From NCBI GenBank assembly GCA_022575985.1, contig JAKSXM010000007.1, forward strand, positions 70,183,001-70,247,000: DNA of 64,000 nucleotides. Reading direction: 5' to 3'. The notes below the pieces were generated by a model, which saw only the letters and a program-made list of their open reading frames with translations, searched no databases and was not told the origin of the DNA. This DNA is from Anagrus nilaparvatae (lineage: Eukaryota > Arthropoda > Insecta > Hymenoptera > Mymaridae). Made by a program: the position numbers and the translations under genes. Numbering within the stretch: the first letter of the stretch is position 1; every line of letters starts with the position of its first letter. Below, one piece after another: positions 1-13,321 of the stretch.

Positions 1-2
1 TG

Positions 3-3640
<3,638 letters not shown>

Positions 3641-4300
3641 ATTAATAATGACTCGAGTAATGACTTATATTGGAGAAAGCCTTAAAATAATAAGTATTAA
3701 ATTTAGATAATTTGAATATTTTATGTAAATTAAAATCTTATATGAATTTTGTTTTTACAAATGATTTTTTAATACAAAAATATTTGAAAAATTGTATAAA
3801 GAATAGGATATAGGTTGATTCGCGAATATTAAATTTAAAACTCCCTTTCACCGTCAATTAATATTCTGGGTTTTCAGAATTTCAAACGCTTACATTTGAA
3901 AATTTACCCCACTTTAGGGGTTGATATCTTATTTGTAGGGGTTGCAAGTAAAAACGGACTCCAGAAATAAAAAGAGTGACCCAAATTACTTACTTGGCGA
4001 GTTTTTTAGCCTAAGAAAGTAATTTTTATTACCGGAAAGTTAAAGTGTCCAAGAACTGTTTACTAGATGTTGGGGTAGTTAATCGTGGCTTCCTTACACA
4101 TAAAATAGCTCACCTACTATTTTTACAAAATATTTTCTTTTTTTTTTTTCAAAAAATCCTAAATTTTTTTAACTATTCCTTATTTTCTCGAAACTGATGA
4201 TAGAAATTGTCTTAATTTTTTCATAAGAATTAACAGATTTCATGTATATTAGACGACGCAATACCGCTTTTTTTTTTTTTTTTAAATTGAAATTTTTTTT
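3641..4300. other. Intergenic, no gene seen
   Basis: AT-rich sequence downstream of the polyamine oxidase stop. It holds homopolymer runs and no ORF with family resemblance. A polyadenylation signal is likely in the first 200 bases (several AATAAA-like runs), but none can be singled out. Confidence 0.5.
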
Positions 4301-4315
4301 TCTTGTTAGTGTCCA

Positions 4316-4618
4316 GAGAGTGCGTGTTTTCTGGCCGCTGCGCTATTCGAAAAAACGCATTTTCTCGACACTGAGCAAGAAAAATTATGTTTTGTCCTTG
4401 GCCACAAAAAAAGGATGCCCCAAATCGCAGTTTACGTGCGATTTGGGTCATTCTTTACTTTTGTGGCCATGGGTAAAAATATACTATTTCTGGTCAGCGG
4501 CCAGAAAGCACGTATTTCCTGGGTCATAAAAAAAGAATGCCCCAAATCGCAGTTTACCATGCTGGGCTTCGCCTCGGAAGGTAATTTACGTGCGATCTGG
4601 GCCATTCTTTTTTTTGCT
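4316..4618. repeat. Nested inverted repeats, decayed foldback element
   Basis: Three interleaved palindromes. GCGTGTTTTCTGGCCGCTG at about 4321-4339 is nearly complementary to CAGCGGCCAGAAAGCACG at about 4496-4513. Two hairpins carry AATGCCCCAAATCGCA against TGCGATTTGGGTCATT (about 4411-4456 and 4537-4612). The second hairpin encloses a GC-rich loop. Base composition is richer in GC than the flanks. Overlapping short ORFs on both strands are shadows of the repeat. No terminal duplication was identified. Confidence 0.6.
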
Positions 4619-5097
4619 CCCTTGGTTAAAAAAGTACTATTGATTGAACCGATTTTTAAATCAGTTTTCCAAAATTTTTTGTAACTTAGTTTATTAAAAT
4701 GGATAAATAATTACAATAAAAATTAAAAATTTTATTTTAAATTTATATTTTCTATAACAAAATAGCAAAAGAAAATTTTTTTTTACTATTTTAAATCATG
4801 AAATTAATTTAAAAATGAATAAAAAGCATATTTAATACATAACTAAAAATTATAAACCATTTTCACTTGAATTTTTCATACTCAAAAACGTGTAAATTGA
4901 ATTTAAATTCTTTATTTTTCTGGACATGGGTCATAATATACTATTTTAGGCGTCGGAAATTAGGAAAAATTTTATTAAATTTGGCACTAAATGACGGGAC
5001 TAACATATCGTTAAATTAAAAAAAAATTTTTTTTTGGAATATATATACACATACATAAATACATAGTGAAAAAACCATAATTAGCTTAAAATTTTTA

Positions 5098-5752
5098 TTA
5101 AGGGTTGAAGACTGGATTGTTATGATTGTTTTGTTCCATGTTAATTTTTACTTCGTCGTTTTTAGCTTGATATTCTATGATAGGATTCGTGTTGACTTCT
5201 GAATGATTATTTTTATTGTCGTAATTTGAAAGTTGTATTAGAAAATTTGTGACAGATGTAAAAATTGCTCCTAATAAGTAAAATGAGAAACCATATATTC
5301 GATGTAATTGGAAAAAATTTAGAATTGCTGATAAAACTGATTTAATTACGTAGAATATGGAAAGTATTTCTAACATTCCGGCTGATGTCAGGCTGAAATC
5401 CCAAAAATCTTTTTTTACTGTGTCGAAAAAGTAATCCAGAATTGTGTATATGGAGTTTTGTGTTAGTAGATTTTTGTATAAGTCTTGATGTATTGAGGTT
5501 TTGCCATTCAATGATCTCGCTATGCTATTTAAAAGCGATTCTCGTTCCATTGGGAACAAAATACTTTTTTGTAGATTTTCTAATTCTGTTTCGGAATAAA
5601 TTCCGCTTGTTGCCAGGTTCTTTATCGGCTCATATTTCCAAGAAATCTTGGTGTCTGGTTTCAAAATCACTGGCGCTTGTGCTGGCAAAGGGTTTGGTAA
5701 AAATTTTAGCCAAACATCATTGATTTTGAAAATTGGTGGTAAAATCGAACAT
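5098..5752 (-). pseudogene. Envelope glycoprotein C-terminal part, chuvirus-type retroelement env (copy 1)
   Basis: Open frame of about 215 residues, reading upstream past the TTG at 5688 to a stop near 5752. It covers the C-terminal half of a membrane glycoprotein of the Chuviridae-glycoprotein class that insect LTR elements have captured as env. Seen: a WLKFLPNP segment, an ILKP..SWKYEPIKNL segment, a SGIYSETELENLQ segment, a hydrophobic stretch after TSAGMLEIL, a second hydrophobic span (YGFSFYLLGAIFTSV), then a hydrophilic tail. The N-terminal ectodomain is absent, and a tRNA-complementary primer site abuts the upstream end. This is a truncated relic, not a complete protein. The family call rests on recalled motif similarity. 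Confidence 0.65.
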
Positions 5753-5758
5753 TATAAC

Positions 5759-5782
5759 AATGGTTCCTATACCGATTTTCTA
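5759..5782 (+). other. Primer-binding-site-like sequence after an LTR-type end
   Basis: TTATAACA is followed by TGGTTCCTATACCGATTTTC. The first 14 bases match the complement of the 3' end of a tRNA-Glu-like acceptor with CCA, and the same segment recurs at about 17242 and 21252. It reads as the PBS of a + oriented element and is followed about 285 bases later by the MSKN micro-ORF. Confidence 0.5.
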
Positions 5783-6045
5783 TATTTTTAGTTATAAAAT
5801 TAGAATCGAACAAAGATCCACTAGCCAAAAATCAAAACTTTTTCTCCTATAACTATTTTAAACTACAATTTATTATTATTATTAAAAAAAAAAAATAATA
5901 AGTGCTGAATAGGCACCGAATATACATATATGAGATTAAGTCCAATTAAAACATACTAATTAAATCTTTTTTTTCATTTTATCAAATAATTTGCAATTTC
6001 TGAAAATTTTCATATAAAAAAAAATAATAAAATTTTAATTACTAA

Positions 6046-6132
6046 ATGTCTAAAAATAGTAAAATCAAATATTCTGAAATTAAATGGCAGATAAAAAATA
6101 TTATCCGCTTTTATTTATTAAAATATACATAA
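6046..6132 (+). pseudogene. MSKN-family micro-ORF, copy 1 (frameshifted before the membrane helix)
   Basis: Unknown family. The ORF starts MSKNSKIKYSEIKWQIKN, then a single-base loss relative to the copies at 10056 and 21575 ends it after 28 codons. Between copies TAT/TAC, TCT/TCA, GAA/GAG and CAG/CAA alternate at conserved codons, which supports former coding selection. The ATG lies about 287 bases downstream of the primer site at 5759, almost the same spacing as copy 2. Confidence 0.45.
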
Positions 6133-6626
6133 TAATAGTATTCATTTAAATTTCACTAATTCGAAAATAAGTCATAATTTTTTATATAATTTGAATTTTC
6201 TTAAGGCGTAAACGAATAATAATAATTTTTTTTTACATCTAAGCATTTTTTTTATTTACCTTGAACGAATATCTACATTCGGTCTTGGTATTTAACTTTT
6301 ATATAAAATCAAAATTTTTTTTTTCTTAAGGTATCATATATAAATTTTTTTTTTCACATAAAAACTTTTTAAAATAAATTGTTTAAAAAAAAATAATATA
6401 CATTAATAAGTAAACCTTATATATTTAATGGAATTTTAAATAAACTCATAAAATAAAGTCAACAGCTTGTTCATACAAATATATTTTATTAATCTTTTAC
6501 CGCTAACCAAGCATTAATTAGTATTAGAATTCAGGAAGGATTGATAGGATAGGAGTTATAGGCAAACATAAAAATTAAGCTCATCAATATTTTTTTTTTT
6601 TTACTTAAAATAAATATATATTATAA
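6133..6626. repeat. AT-rich segment shared with 21680-22098
   Basis: Downstream of the micro-ORF, about 500 bases align with 21680-22098, including a shared AGGATAGGAGTTATAGGCAAA block. No ORF is recognised. The segment ends at a CCCCCAAATTTTTCCCC tract (polypurine on the minus strand). Confidence 0.6.
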
Positions 6627-6691
6627 CACCCCCAAATTTTTCCCCATATTTACACATTTTACAGATTTAAAAATACTTTTCACTTAAATAC

Positions 6692-7564
6692 TGTTACGTA
6701 TCCTGAGGTTCAATTCGGGATACGTAATATATAAATAAATATAAATAAGTTTATCCTGGGGATATTGAGTACCCCAGGTATTTTAATACTTATATATGAA
6801 ATTAGAGGTTGATATGTGTATTGATAAATGTTGTAGATATGTTGATGACCTCGGGTACTATAGCTGGTTGAACTTAACTGCGTTAAGTTCTTGATTATAG
6901 AAGGAAGTTATCACAATTAAATAAACACACTGATTACTTTAGTTTAATTCACTGACTTTATTATAAATTAATATGAAAAAGCGTCTAAGTCAATAAGTCT
7001 GAATGGATAATTAAACTGTAAGATGATTATACTAAGAAGTCTGTTCTAATCGAATTATAAGTCTCCTAAACTAGACCTGATGTTAGTAGGCCAGTTAACA
7101 TGGGAGTATGTAAGAGGACTTAGAGGAACTGACAAGAGAACTGAATTTAGGGCAGTTGCGGGTATATTATATAAACTAATTAGTAACTGCCCAGGTACTT
7201 GAATTTAGGTGGGATTGTCCAATACGCGGAAGCGTCGGTCTCGTCACGTCCAATTAATGAAAGCGTTGGTAGTTATTTTGGGGGAAATCGTGAGGGGATT
7301 TATGCAACTCTTCATTGCCTAAAATGCGTCATTAATGACCTTCGATTCTATATTTCTGTCAATTTATAAGGAGCCGGATCTGAATTGGTGAAATAGGATA
7401 TTAAAGAATGTATGAAAGTGTCAAATATAAATTGGCTATTGTAATATTGAGGAAATGCAGGTATGTTAGCTCGATTTACGAGCTAACATAAGCAGGAATA
7501 AGTTAAATAAATAAATATAAAAGAATGCGGATATGATGGCTCGAATTATGACCTATCATACGTA
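6692..7564 (-). mobile_element. LTR family A, copy 1 (solo), inserted in the 3' UTR of accessory-gene copy S1
   Basis: About 870 bases from TGTTACGTATCC to CATACGTA, similar along their length to 44977-45798 and partly to the reverse complement of 35719-36281. Family orientation is minus, because the primer site follows the ...GGATACGTAACA end in the other copies. Here both flanks belong to the 3' untranslated region of S1, so it is an isolated insertion. Shared blocks include the CGAAAGCGTCGG/CACGTCCAATTAA region. Confidence 0.8.
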
Positions 7565-7630
7565 GAAAGAACAATACATAAAAAAATATAAGATTATACA
7601 TAAAATTCTTTTTTTTTCCTTTTTTTGCTT

Positions 7631-8813
7631 CTACCCCAAACGATGCCTTTTCGGTGGAGGAGAGCTCCAGTCTTCCACTGGCGCCAGAAACCTGAATAGG
7701 CTCGCCTCCGGTTGGTAGAATAATCTCCCTAGGAAAAGCCGTTTGGACAGCCAATCCTCCGGGTAGGGGTCTTCACCAAATAAGCGCGTTAGATGTAAAC
7801 GGCGCACAGTGCGGCAAAATGGACAAAAATCGCTCTCCCAAACACATTTTATTCTTTTGACTTAATTTTTGCGGCAAACTACTCGTAAAGGGGTACAGAT
7901 TTGTGAGTTGCTGCAACTTTTTTGAATTTTAACTTCTTTTTTTTTTTTTTTTTTATTTACTTTAAACGTGTTTCAGATAAAAAACTTAAATTTGCAAAAA
8001 ATCAAAAAAAAAATTTTTTAAATATTTTTCTATTTTTAATGTTACATATGAGTATATATATAGGTGAGAATGAATCTTGTTCAATAAACTCATTTATATA
8101 ACATTAAAAATAGAAAAATAATTTAAAAAAATTTTTTTTTTAATTTTTTGCAAATTTAAGTTTTTTACCTGAAACACGTTTAAAGTAAATAAAAAAAAAA
8201 AGAAGTTAAAATTCAAAAAAGTTGCAGCAACTCAAAAATCTGTACCCCTTTACGAGTAATTTGCCGCAAAAAATAAGTCAAAAGAATAAAATGTGTTTGG
8301 GAGAGCGATTTTTGTCCATTTTGCCGCACTGTGCGGCGCTTGGATAGCCTTCTGACCTCATCCTCTACTTCCTCCCCAGGAGCGGATACTAACTCGGCGG
8401 ATAGTTGGTGAACTTTTTTCCAGCTCACCTCGCAAGCTATTTACTGACACTAACAAAAAAAAAAAAAAAAAAATTTTTTTAATTAATAATCAATTCTCTT
8501 TTAATTTTTTATAATACAATTATTTTATTTTAAACTCAAAATTCTCCTAACCGGCGTTCCCATCCCTGGAAAGGGATGAGCAGGGTCGTCGTCCCCTACC
8601 TCGCAGTCCACAGCTAAATGAATCTATAAATAAATTTTTTTTTTTTTAAATAAATTATAATTTTTAAAATACTTTTTTTTAACTTATTATTCAACTTACG
8701 GTTTCTATCAGATGCCACATAAGTTTTATACTAAACAAATTTCTGGGATCATTGATGAATCCACAGTATCCCATCTTTTTTTCTTGTTTCGTTGATTTCT
8801 TGTTTTTGGCCAT
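7631..8813 (-). pseudogene. Accessory gene S1 (unknown spliced family), broken by a MITE
   Basis: Unrecognised family. Exon A 8813-8700 starts MAKNKKSTKQEKKMGYCGF and continues to HLIET. Exon B 8623-8541 reads IHLAVDCEVGDDDPAHPF, then PGMGTPVRRI. Exon C/D 8450-7631 reads EVSWKKVHQLSAELVSAPGE, then RRLSKRRLHLTRLFGEDPYP, DWLSKRLFLGRLFYQPE and ends PPPKRHRLG, stop TAG. A 529-bp MITE interrupts C/D; without it and one CGGCG duplicate the frame is continuous. Other damage is a TAA two codons into exon C and a lost splice donor after exon B. The basic C-terminus resembles a nuclear localisation signal. A conserved intergenic segment and a divergent ITRS gene lie upstream. Confidence 0.75.
7805..8333. 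mobile_element. 529-bp foldback MITE with 5-bp target duplication
   Basis: Nearly perfect inverted arms of about 240 bases (7805-8046 and about 8100-8333), with ends CACAGTGCGGCAAAATGGAC and its complement, and a short AT-rich loop. It is flanked on both sides by CGGCG (7800-7804 and 8334-8338), a target-site duplication. It sits inside exon C/D of S1. No transposase. The near-identity of the arms suggests recent activity or a snap-back origin. Confidence 0.93.
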
Positions 8814-8833
8814 CTTCCTTTTCTTTCTTTCCT

Positions 8834-9078
8834 TCTTTTCTTGAATATATGGACACGTTGAGTAGCAAGAACAACTAATAATTAATTTTTTTTCTTTCGC
8901 GGTCAATTTATACAAAATTAAGTAGGCTACCCCACGCATCAATTTTTTTTTTGATGACAATTTTTTTTTTTATAATGCATTTATTAAACAGATATATTAA
9001 TCATACATATTTATATATATAAAAATAATTTAAAAATTTTCTTTTACTATTTAACTATTATTTTAAAATGAAATTGTT
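8834..9078. promoter_or_regulatory. Conserved divergent intergenic segment between accessory gene and ITRS gene
   Basis: The segment GCGGTCAATTTATACAAAAT and the following AAGTAGGCTACCCCACGCAT, then a poly-T run, TGATGACA and an AT-rich stretch ending GAAATTGTT before ATG, is repeated at 27018-27198 and in part at 48254-48391. It separates head-to-head genes, so it could hold a bidirectional promoter. No TATA or initiator motif can be assigned. An extended minus-strand reading frame (start 8960) crosses part of it. Confidence 0.45.
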
Positions 9079-9252
9079 ATGTCGAAATCCAATTCACAAG
9101 GACCTATAACTAGATCAAAATCTCAACAATTAGCCACAAATCAAAATTTAACAGATAATACACAACCTTCTGGTTCTAAATTAAACAATTTATTAACAAT
9201 TTGTATTATGACTGTTAGGCGTGAGACTAAATCTATTAGGGGATTTTCGTAA
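9079..9252 (+). pseudogene. ITRS-family gene, copy a (N-terminal exon)
   Basis: Unrecognised family whose N-terminus reads MSKSNSQGPITRSKSQ and then a TQPSGSKLN block. Other copies continue as RSIQSTKEFVKGLLP; this one diverges and stops at 9250-9252, where a GTAAGT suggests either a splice donor or decay. Rich in Ser, Gln and Asn, like the N-termini of some Gag proteins, but no capsid or zinc-knuckle motif is visible. Transcribed away from S1. Confidence 0.5.
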
Positions 9253-9514
9253 GTTAGTAATTTTTCAGATTCTTTAAGTTTAGTTTTTCATGGCATGCGA
9301 GCTAGGAAACCAAACACAATTTTCTGTGGATAAAAACCGAGCTCTGGACGGTATTATTATAAAAAAGGTGGCTGAATTTATGTACATATGGCAATCCTTG
9401 TATTTATTCATATAATTTCTGAGATATTCCGTAATCACGTGATTAGACTTTTTCACCATTCCGTTTGATTATGGAGAATAGGCACACGTAGTTATTTGTT
9501 TAATTTTAAATCTT

Positions 9515-9745
9515 CTAGCGACTGCCCGCATTAGATATTACTGACAAACTGCACCCCACGATCTGAGATTAGCTCACGAGGAGATCCAAATGTACAGTTA
9601 AATTTATTAATAAAGGACACAGCCACCGTAGGGGTGTCGATATTTTTAAGGGAACAGCCACTGAAAATTTGGATAATTGGCATTGGATCATGAAAATATA
9701 TTTGTAGCCGTCAGCTGATACGTTTCTTATAAGTTCCATAATACC
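9515..9745 (-). pseudogene. Ty3/Gypsy-type integrase core fragment
   Basis: The minus strand encodes a GYKYIFMIQCQLSKFSVAVP stretch, then PLKNIDTPTVAVSFI and PRELISDRGVQFVSN. This is the integrase catalytic core with the second catalytic Asp in SDRGVQF. The first catalytic Asp region and the Glu part are missing, and a stop follows. It lies upstream, in minus sense, of S1, placing the accessory gene 3' of pol. Confidence 0.8.
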
Positions 9746-9762
9746 AATGGATACCCTTTTAA

Positions 9763-9860
9763 AGTGGTTCCTAATTACCGGTCATCTTTACAAAAAAACA
9801 AGAATCAAATCAAAAAATTAAAATTGCCGGAAATTAAAATTCCTTTCATTTCTATAATCA
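9763..9860 (+). other. PBS and leader fragment, family C-like
   Basis: AAGTGGTTCCTAATTACCGG and the next 60 bases match the reverse complement of 31300-31380, which follows LTR C copy 3. The TGGTTCC start is complementary to a tRNA CCA end. No LTR precedes it here. The MSKN ORF begins about 291 bases downstream. Confidence 0.5.
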
Positions 9861-10055
9861 TTATATATTTAAATTTTTTTATGATGAATAAGCATTATAC
9901 GAAACTATATATATGTTCATTCTTATATGTTCGTTTATTTAAAGCACACTAACTAAAATCTTTTAAGCAAAAAAATAAACCTTTTATTATAACAATCATA
10001 TGTCCAATGATTCTCTTTTAACGATTAAAATAATTTTTTTATAATAATAACGTAA

Positions 10056-10196
10056 ATGTCTAATAATACAAAAAACAGATACTCAGAGATTAAATGGCAA
10101 TTCAGAAATCACATACACCTAACGTTTATTAAAATATATTTAATAATAGTGTTCATTTTAAATTATATACATACTTTTCTTTACCAAAATAATTAA
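10056..10196 (+). CDS. MSKN-family micro-protein, copy 2 (46 aa, single membrane helix)
   Basis: Unknown function. MSNNTKNRYSEIKWQ is followed by a hydrophobic helix (LTFIKIYLIIVFILNYI), the pattern of a signal-anchor or small membrane protein. It is conserved with 21575-21679 and 6046-6132, with mostly synonymous third-position change in the N-terminal half. The ATG lies about 290 bases after a primer-site-like sequence on the same strand. It could be a leader exon spliced to a distant ORF, or a stand-alone peptide. Confidence 0.45.
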   Translation: MSNNTKNRYSEIKWQFRNHIHLTFIKIYLIIVFILNYIHTFLYQNN

Positions 10197-10433
10197 AGTA
10201 ATTTACATTTTTCTTTTATATACATATATATGTATATATGTATATATAAATATTAGATTCATAAATTTTTTTTTATTACTCTTTTATTCAAACTCATTAA
10301 TATTATGCTCTTGCATTCATATCAAGTACTTAAGTAAGCAACTTTTTATTCCTTTTATTTTTATTATTTTCAATTATTAGGAAAAGTTAAAATATACAAT
10401 TCTTTTTTCATAAAATTATACATTGTTATGGTC

Positions 10434-10858
10434 TAATATTAATAATTTATATTTTTTTAGTAATTTTTATGTGATATGGAAACTTTATTTACTTACTCGG
10501 TTTAGTAGGTGTTAATGATAGTTGAAATAATCCACACTTAGATTTAGATATAAACAAATAACTTTTATTAACTATACTTATTTAACAGGCCTATATTTTC
10601 AAGAACAAAGTGGCTTATTTTACAAACGAATTTTAAAAATCGAACTCAACTCTTATAATTTTTACATCCTTTTATATCTAATCTAATGAGGACGTTTTAT
10701 TTAAAATATTAACAAATATGTTTGTGACATTTGGTAATTCTCATTAACTTAATTGAGGTATTTGACATATTTAACATTTTGACATTTTATATAAAAACTG
10801 CTTAAATAATAAAATTACAAGTTTTGAAATCTTACAATATAATTTAGAACGTTAAACA
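10434..10858 (-). mobile_element. LTR family E, solo/3' LTR
   Basis: 425 bases from TGTTATGGTCTAATATTAAT to GAACGTTAAACA, with a polypurine tract complement (CCTCCGCCCTTAG) directly to the right. This defines a minus-oriented 3' LTR. Its centre resembles 17440-17600 (shared TTTTTACATCCTTTTATAT and TCTAATGAGGAC). Confidence 0.75.
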
Positions 10859-10915
10859 CCTCCGCCCTTAGTTTCAAAAACAGGATGTTTTTGTGGTTTG
10901 ATTAGGAAATCAAAC
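10859..10915 (-). promoter_or_regulatory. PPT plus NGGA-loop hairpin module 1
   Basis: On the minus strand, the hairpin GTTTGATT-AGGA-AATCAAAC (given in + orientation, 10896-10915) is followed after about 25 bases by the polypurine tract CTAAGGGCGGAGG and then the LTR. See the modules at 11272-11338, 11432-11504, 16662-16723, 17742-17823 and 45799-45852. Confidence 0.6.
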
Positions 10916-11271
10916 TGATTTTCTATTATTAGTAATAAAAATTACATAGTTAGTTTTGAATTAAAAAATTTTGTTTTCAATAATTTTATATTTTGCTTAC
11001 TAAATCAGATTTTGTTATTTCTTAAACTCTAGTATTAGTATATAGTTTGGTGACTTATAAAGAATTTCTTACACAACAGGTTATATTAAGTTATAAAAAA
11101 GTTTTTTTTTTAACTTTTGAACATTTTATAAATTTATTTTTTATATAGTTTTACAATTTTTTGCTTTATTAATGTACAGATTTTTTTTTTTGATATTTTG
11201 TGTAGCTTTTTAATCGAAAGTTTGAAGGTTATTGAAATTTTCTTCCTGGAGGTCTCCAGTCAGGTCATTCT

Positions 11272-11338
11272 TCCACCCCTAGTTTTGGGAGTGTAAAATT
11301 TATTTAAAATGAGCAAAAATCTTGGTTTAGAAAAACCA
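11272..11338 (-). promoter_or_regulatory. PPT plus hairpin module 2
   Basis: The PPT complement TTCCACCCCTAG is followed at about 45 bases by the palindrome CTTGGTTTAGAAAAACCAAG (loop AGAA). Order and spacing match module 1. Confidence 0.5.
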
Positions 11339-11431
11339 AGCAAAAAAAAAAAAAATTTGATAAATTCGAAAAACAATTTATCTTTAGACATGTTTTTTTG
11401 TAAAATAAGAAGTTTTCTTTATTACTTAATT

Positions 11432-11504
11432 TACCCCACCAAGTTTATGAGTGAAAAAATTAAATAGTTTTTGAATGAGCAAAGATTGATTTTGGAAAAT
11501 CAAA
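11432..11504 (-). promoter_or_regulatory. PPT plus hairpin module 3
   Basis: The PPT complement TTACCCCACCAAG is followed at about 50 bases by TTGATTTTGGAAAATCAA (loop TGGA). It is the third unit in line upstream of LTR E in minus sense. Confidence 0.5.
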
Positions 11505-11552
11505 GATTTGTTTGTAAAATTTTGCTCTAGAATAACTTTTCAAAAGTTAAAA

Positions 11553-12085
11553 TTACATAAAATTCAAATAATCAAGCAAAATTTCAACGCGACCCCATTT
11601 GGCAGGTGGTTCACCAGAAGTCTGGCGAATAGGCACACAAAATCGTCTTAGCCCTAAGCAGTCCTCAAAAAACAAACGACCCAACCATAAAGTTCGGTTG
11701 TTGTCTAACAGATCCGCCTGGGACTGGTGGATTTTACGCCAAGCCTTTTCGCTTACGGCAGACTGTAACTGTAACATTTTTTTTTATTATTTTTTTTTAT
11801 TAAATTTATTCAAACAAAGCAATCAATAATACTTACAACAGATTTTCTTGACCAAGGCATTTCTTAAAAGGGATGTTCCTTATCGTCATACCCTCCTTCA
11901 AATTTTACAGCTTCACGAATCTATAGCAAATTTTTTCTTATACAATAAATAAAAATATATAATAAAAATAACTTTGCTTCAATACTTACCAAACCAACCA
12001 ATCGAGGTATGTCAGATAAAAACCAGGAATAAAGATTTAGGAACACACAAGATCCTAATTTCTTTAACTTTTTCTGAGTTAACCA
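11553..12085 (-). pseudogene. Accessory gene S2, divergent degenerate copy
   Basis: Exon A about 12070-11991 reads KKLKKLGSCVFLNLYSWFLS in a frame shifted from the ATG. Exon B about 11930-11862 reads IHEAVKFEGGYDDKEHPF, then a stop; its donor GTAAGT is intact. Exon C/D 11776-11553 reads AWRKIHQSQADLL, lacks the RRLHLNRLFG block, and resumes as WLGRLFFEDCLGLRRF. The block deletion and stops mark it as broken. An ITRS copy lies divergently at 12327. Confidence 0.6.
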
Positions 12086-12326
12086 TTTTTTAAAAATTAT
12101 TTTCTATTTATTATTTTAACAAAAATAATATGATTGTTAACAACTCAACAATATACTGAAATAAAAACTAAAAATTACAATCAATTTATATACAAAACGC
12201 AACACAGTAAATTTTTTTTTTTTTTGATTATAAGACATAATTTTATTACACACACAATTTTTTTTTATATTTCTTTATTATTATTTCTTTTTAACACACA
12301 TATACAAATTCCTTCTTAAAATAAAA

Positions 12327-12597
12327 ATGTCACTAAAATATCCATTTGTAATGAACCAAATCTAAGAATAACACGGTCCCGATCTAATCTTTTGCCTCAA
12401 CCAATATCACAACCTACTTTACAAAACAATCCCCAAAGAAAAACTACATTAGGATCTACAACACAAAAACCATCAACTTCAGCAAATAAAAGTCTTTCAG
12501 AATACGCACACGACGAAATTTATAAACCCTTAAATAATCTCGCTACAGAAATTCCCAAAAAAATTTTCTCCACAAACAAAACAAATTCTCCAAATAG
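12327..12597 (+). pseudogene. ITRS-family gene, copy b
   Basis: After a start at 12327 and a 1-base frameshift the frame reads NEPNLRITRSRSNLLPQPIS and continues through a Thr/Asn/Ser-rich region to EIYKPLNNLATEIPKKIF. From about 12600 the frame runs antisense through accessory copy S3, so the remainder of the open frame is a chimera and not protein. Confidence 0.45.
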
Positions 12598-12599
12598 AA

Positions 12600-13064
12600 G
12601 GGCCTGTTCGAAAGCTTCCGGTCTTTACCTGGAGCCGAAACCAGGTCGGCCATCTGCTGGCGTATCCTGTGCTAGCTTAAATGCCACATAAATTTTGACA
12701 CTGTAACAAAAAATAGAATTTTTTTTTTTTATATTATTTGGCACATTAATATACGTAAATTACCTTAATACTTACAATTTTTTTCACCGGTCTTTCCATC
12801 TCAACAAAAGGATGAGTGGGGTCGTCATGTCCTAAGCCACAGTCTAACACCCGGTGAATCTCTAAATAAAAAAAAATATAAAAAAATTATAATTTTCAAA
12901 TTATCTCTTTCTTTTTTTTATTACTTATCAAACTTATCTTTGGCAAAAAGTCTAAAATGTGTGCAATGATCCATGCATTTCTAGCGAAATTAATAAATCG
13001 GTATGAGCCGAGCCTCTCATAAACCATAAAATAATTACTTGTGCGAATACAAGAAAACTAATGA
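12600..13064 (-). pseudogene. Accessory gene S3, 5' part
   Basis: Exon A about 13064-12945 reads RLGSYRFINFARNAWIIAHI. Exon B 12858-12776 reads IHRVLDCGLGHDDPTHPF, then VEMERPVKKI before donor GTAAGT. The start of exon C (12700-12600) carries a stop and frame damage (recognisable ADLVSAPG block), then breaks off at the ITRS copy b junction. Downstream (minus sense) of envelope copy 2, so the order is env then accessory gene. Confidence 0.6.
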
Positions 13065-13321
13065 ATAATTGACATTTCTTGACAATCATTTAATAAACAA
13101 AATCCAACACGTTTGTGGTTCATGTTATCCAATAATTTCTGAAAAAATAGATTCTTGCAAGCAAATGGTGTTTGAAAGAATTTATAAGAAATCAAAAACA
13201 TCTTTAGCTGATTTTGGTATATAAGAAAGATACTTTGAGTTTCTTACTGATAATCTCGTTCAATGTATCGGAGTAAAATACCATTTATGTACTATTATTG
13301 GAAAATAAGAAATGTTATTTA

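Noticed and set aside
4230..4684. Overlapping ORFs on both strands near 4.2-4.7 kb
   Set aside because: Produced by palindromic repeats; no family resemblance.
7503..7754. 83-codon minus ORF (MAVQTAFPRE...)
   Set aside because: Shifted-frame shadow of accessory exon D; the conserved frame (DWLSKRLFLGRLF) is different.
12598..12691. C-terminal part of the 99-codon ORF at 12392
   Set aside because: Antisense reading of accessory copy S3 exon C across a rearrangement junction.
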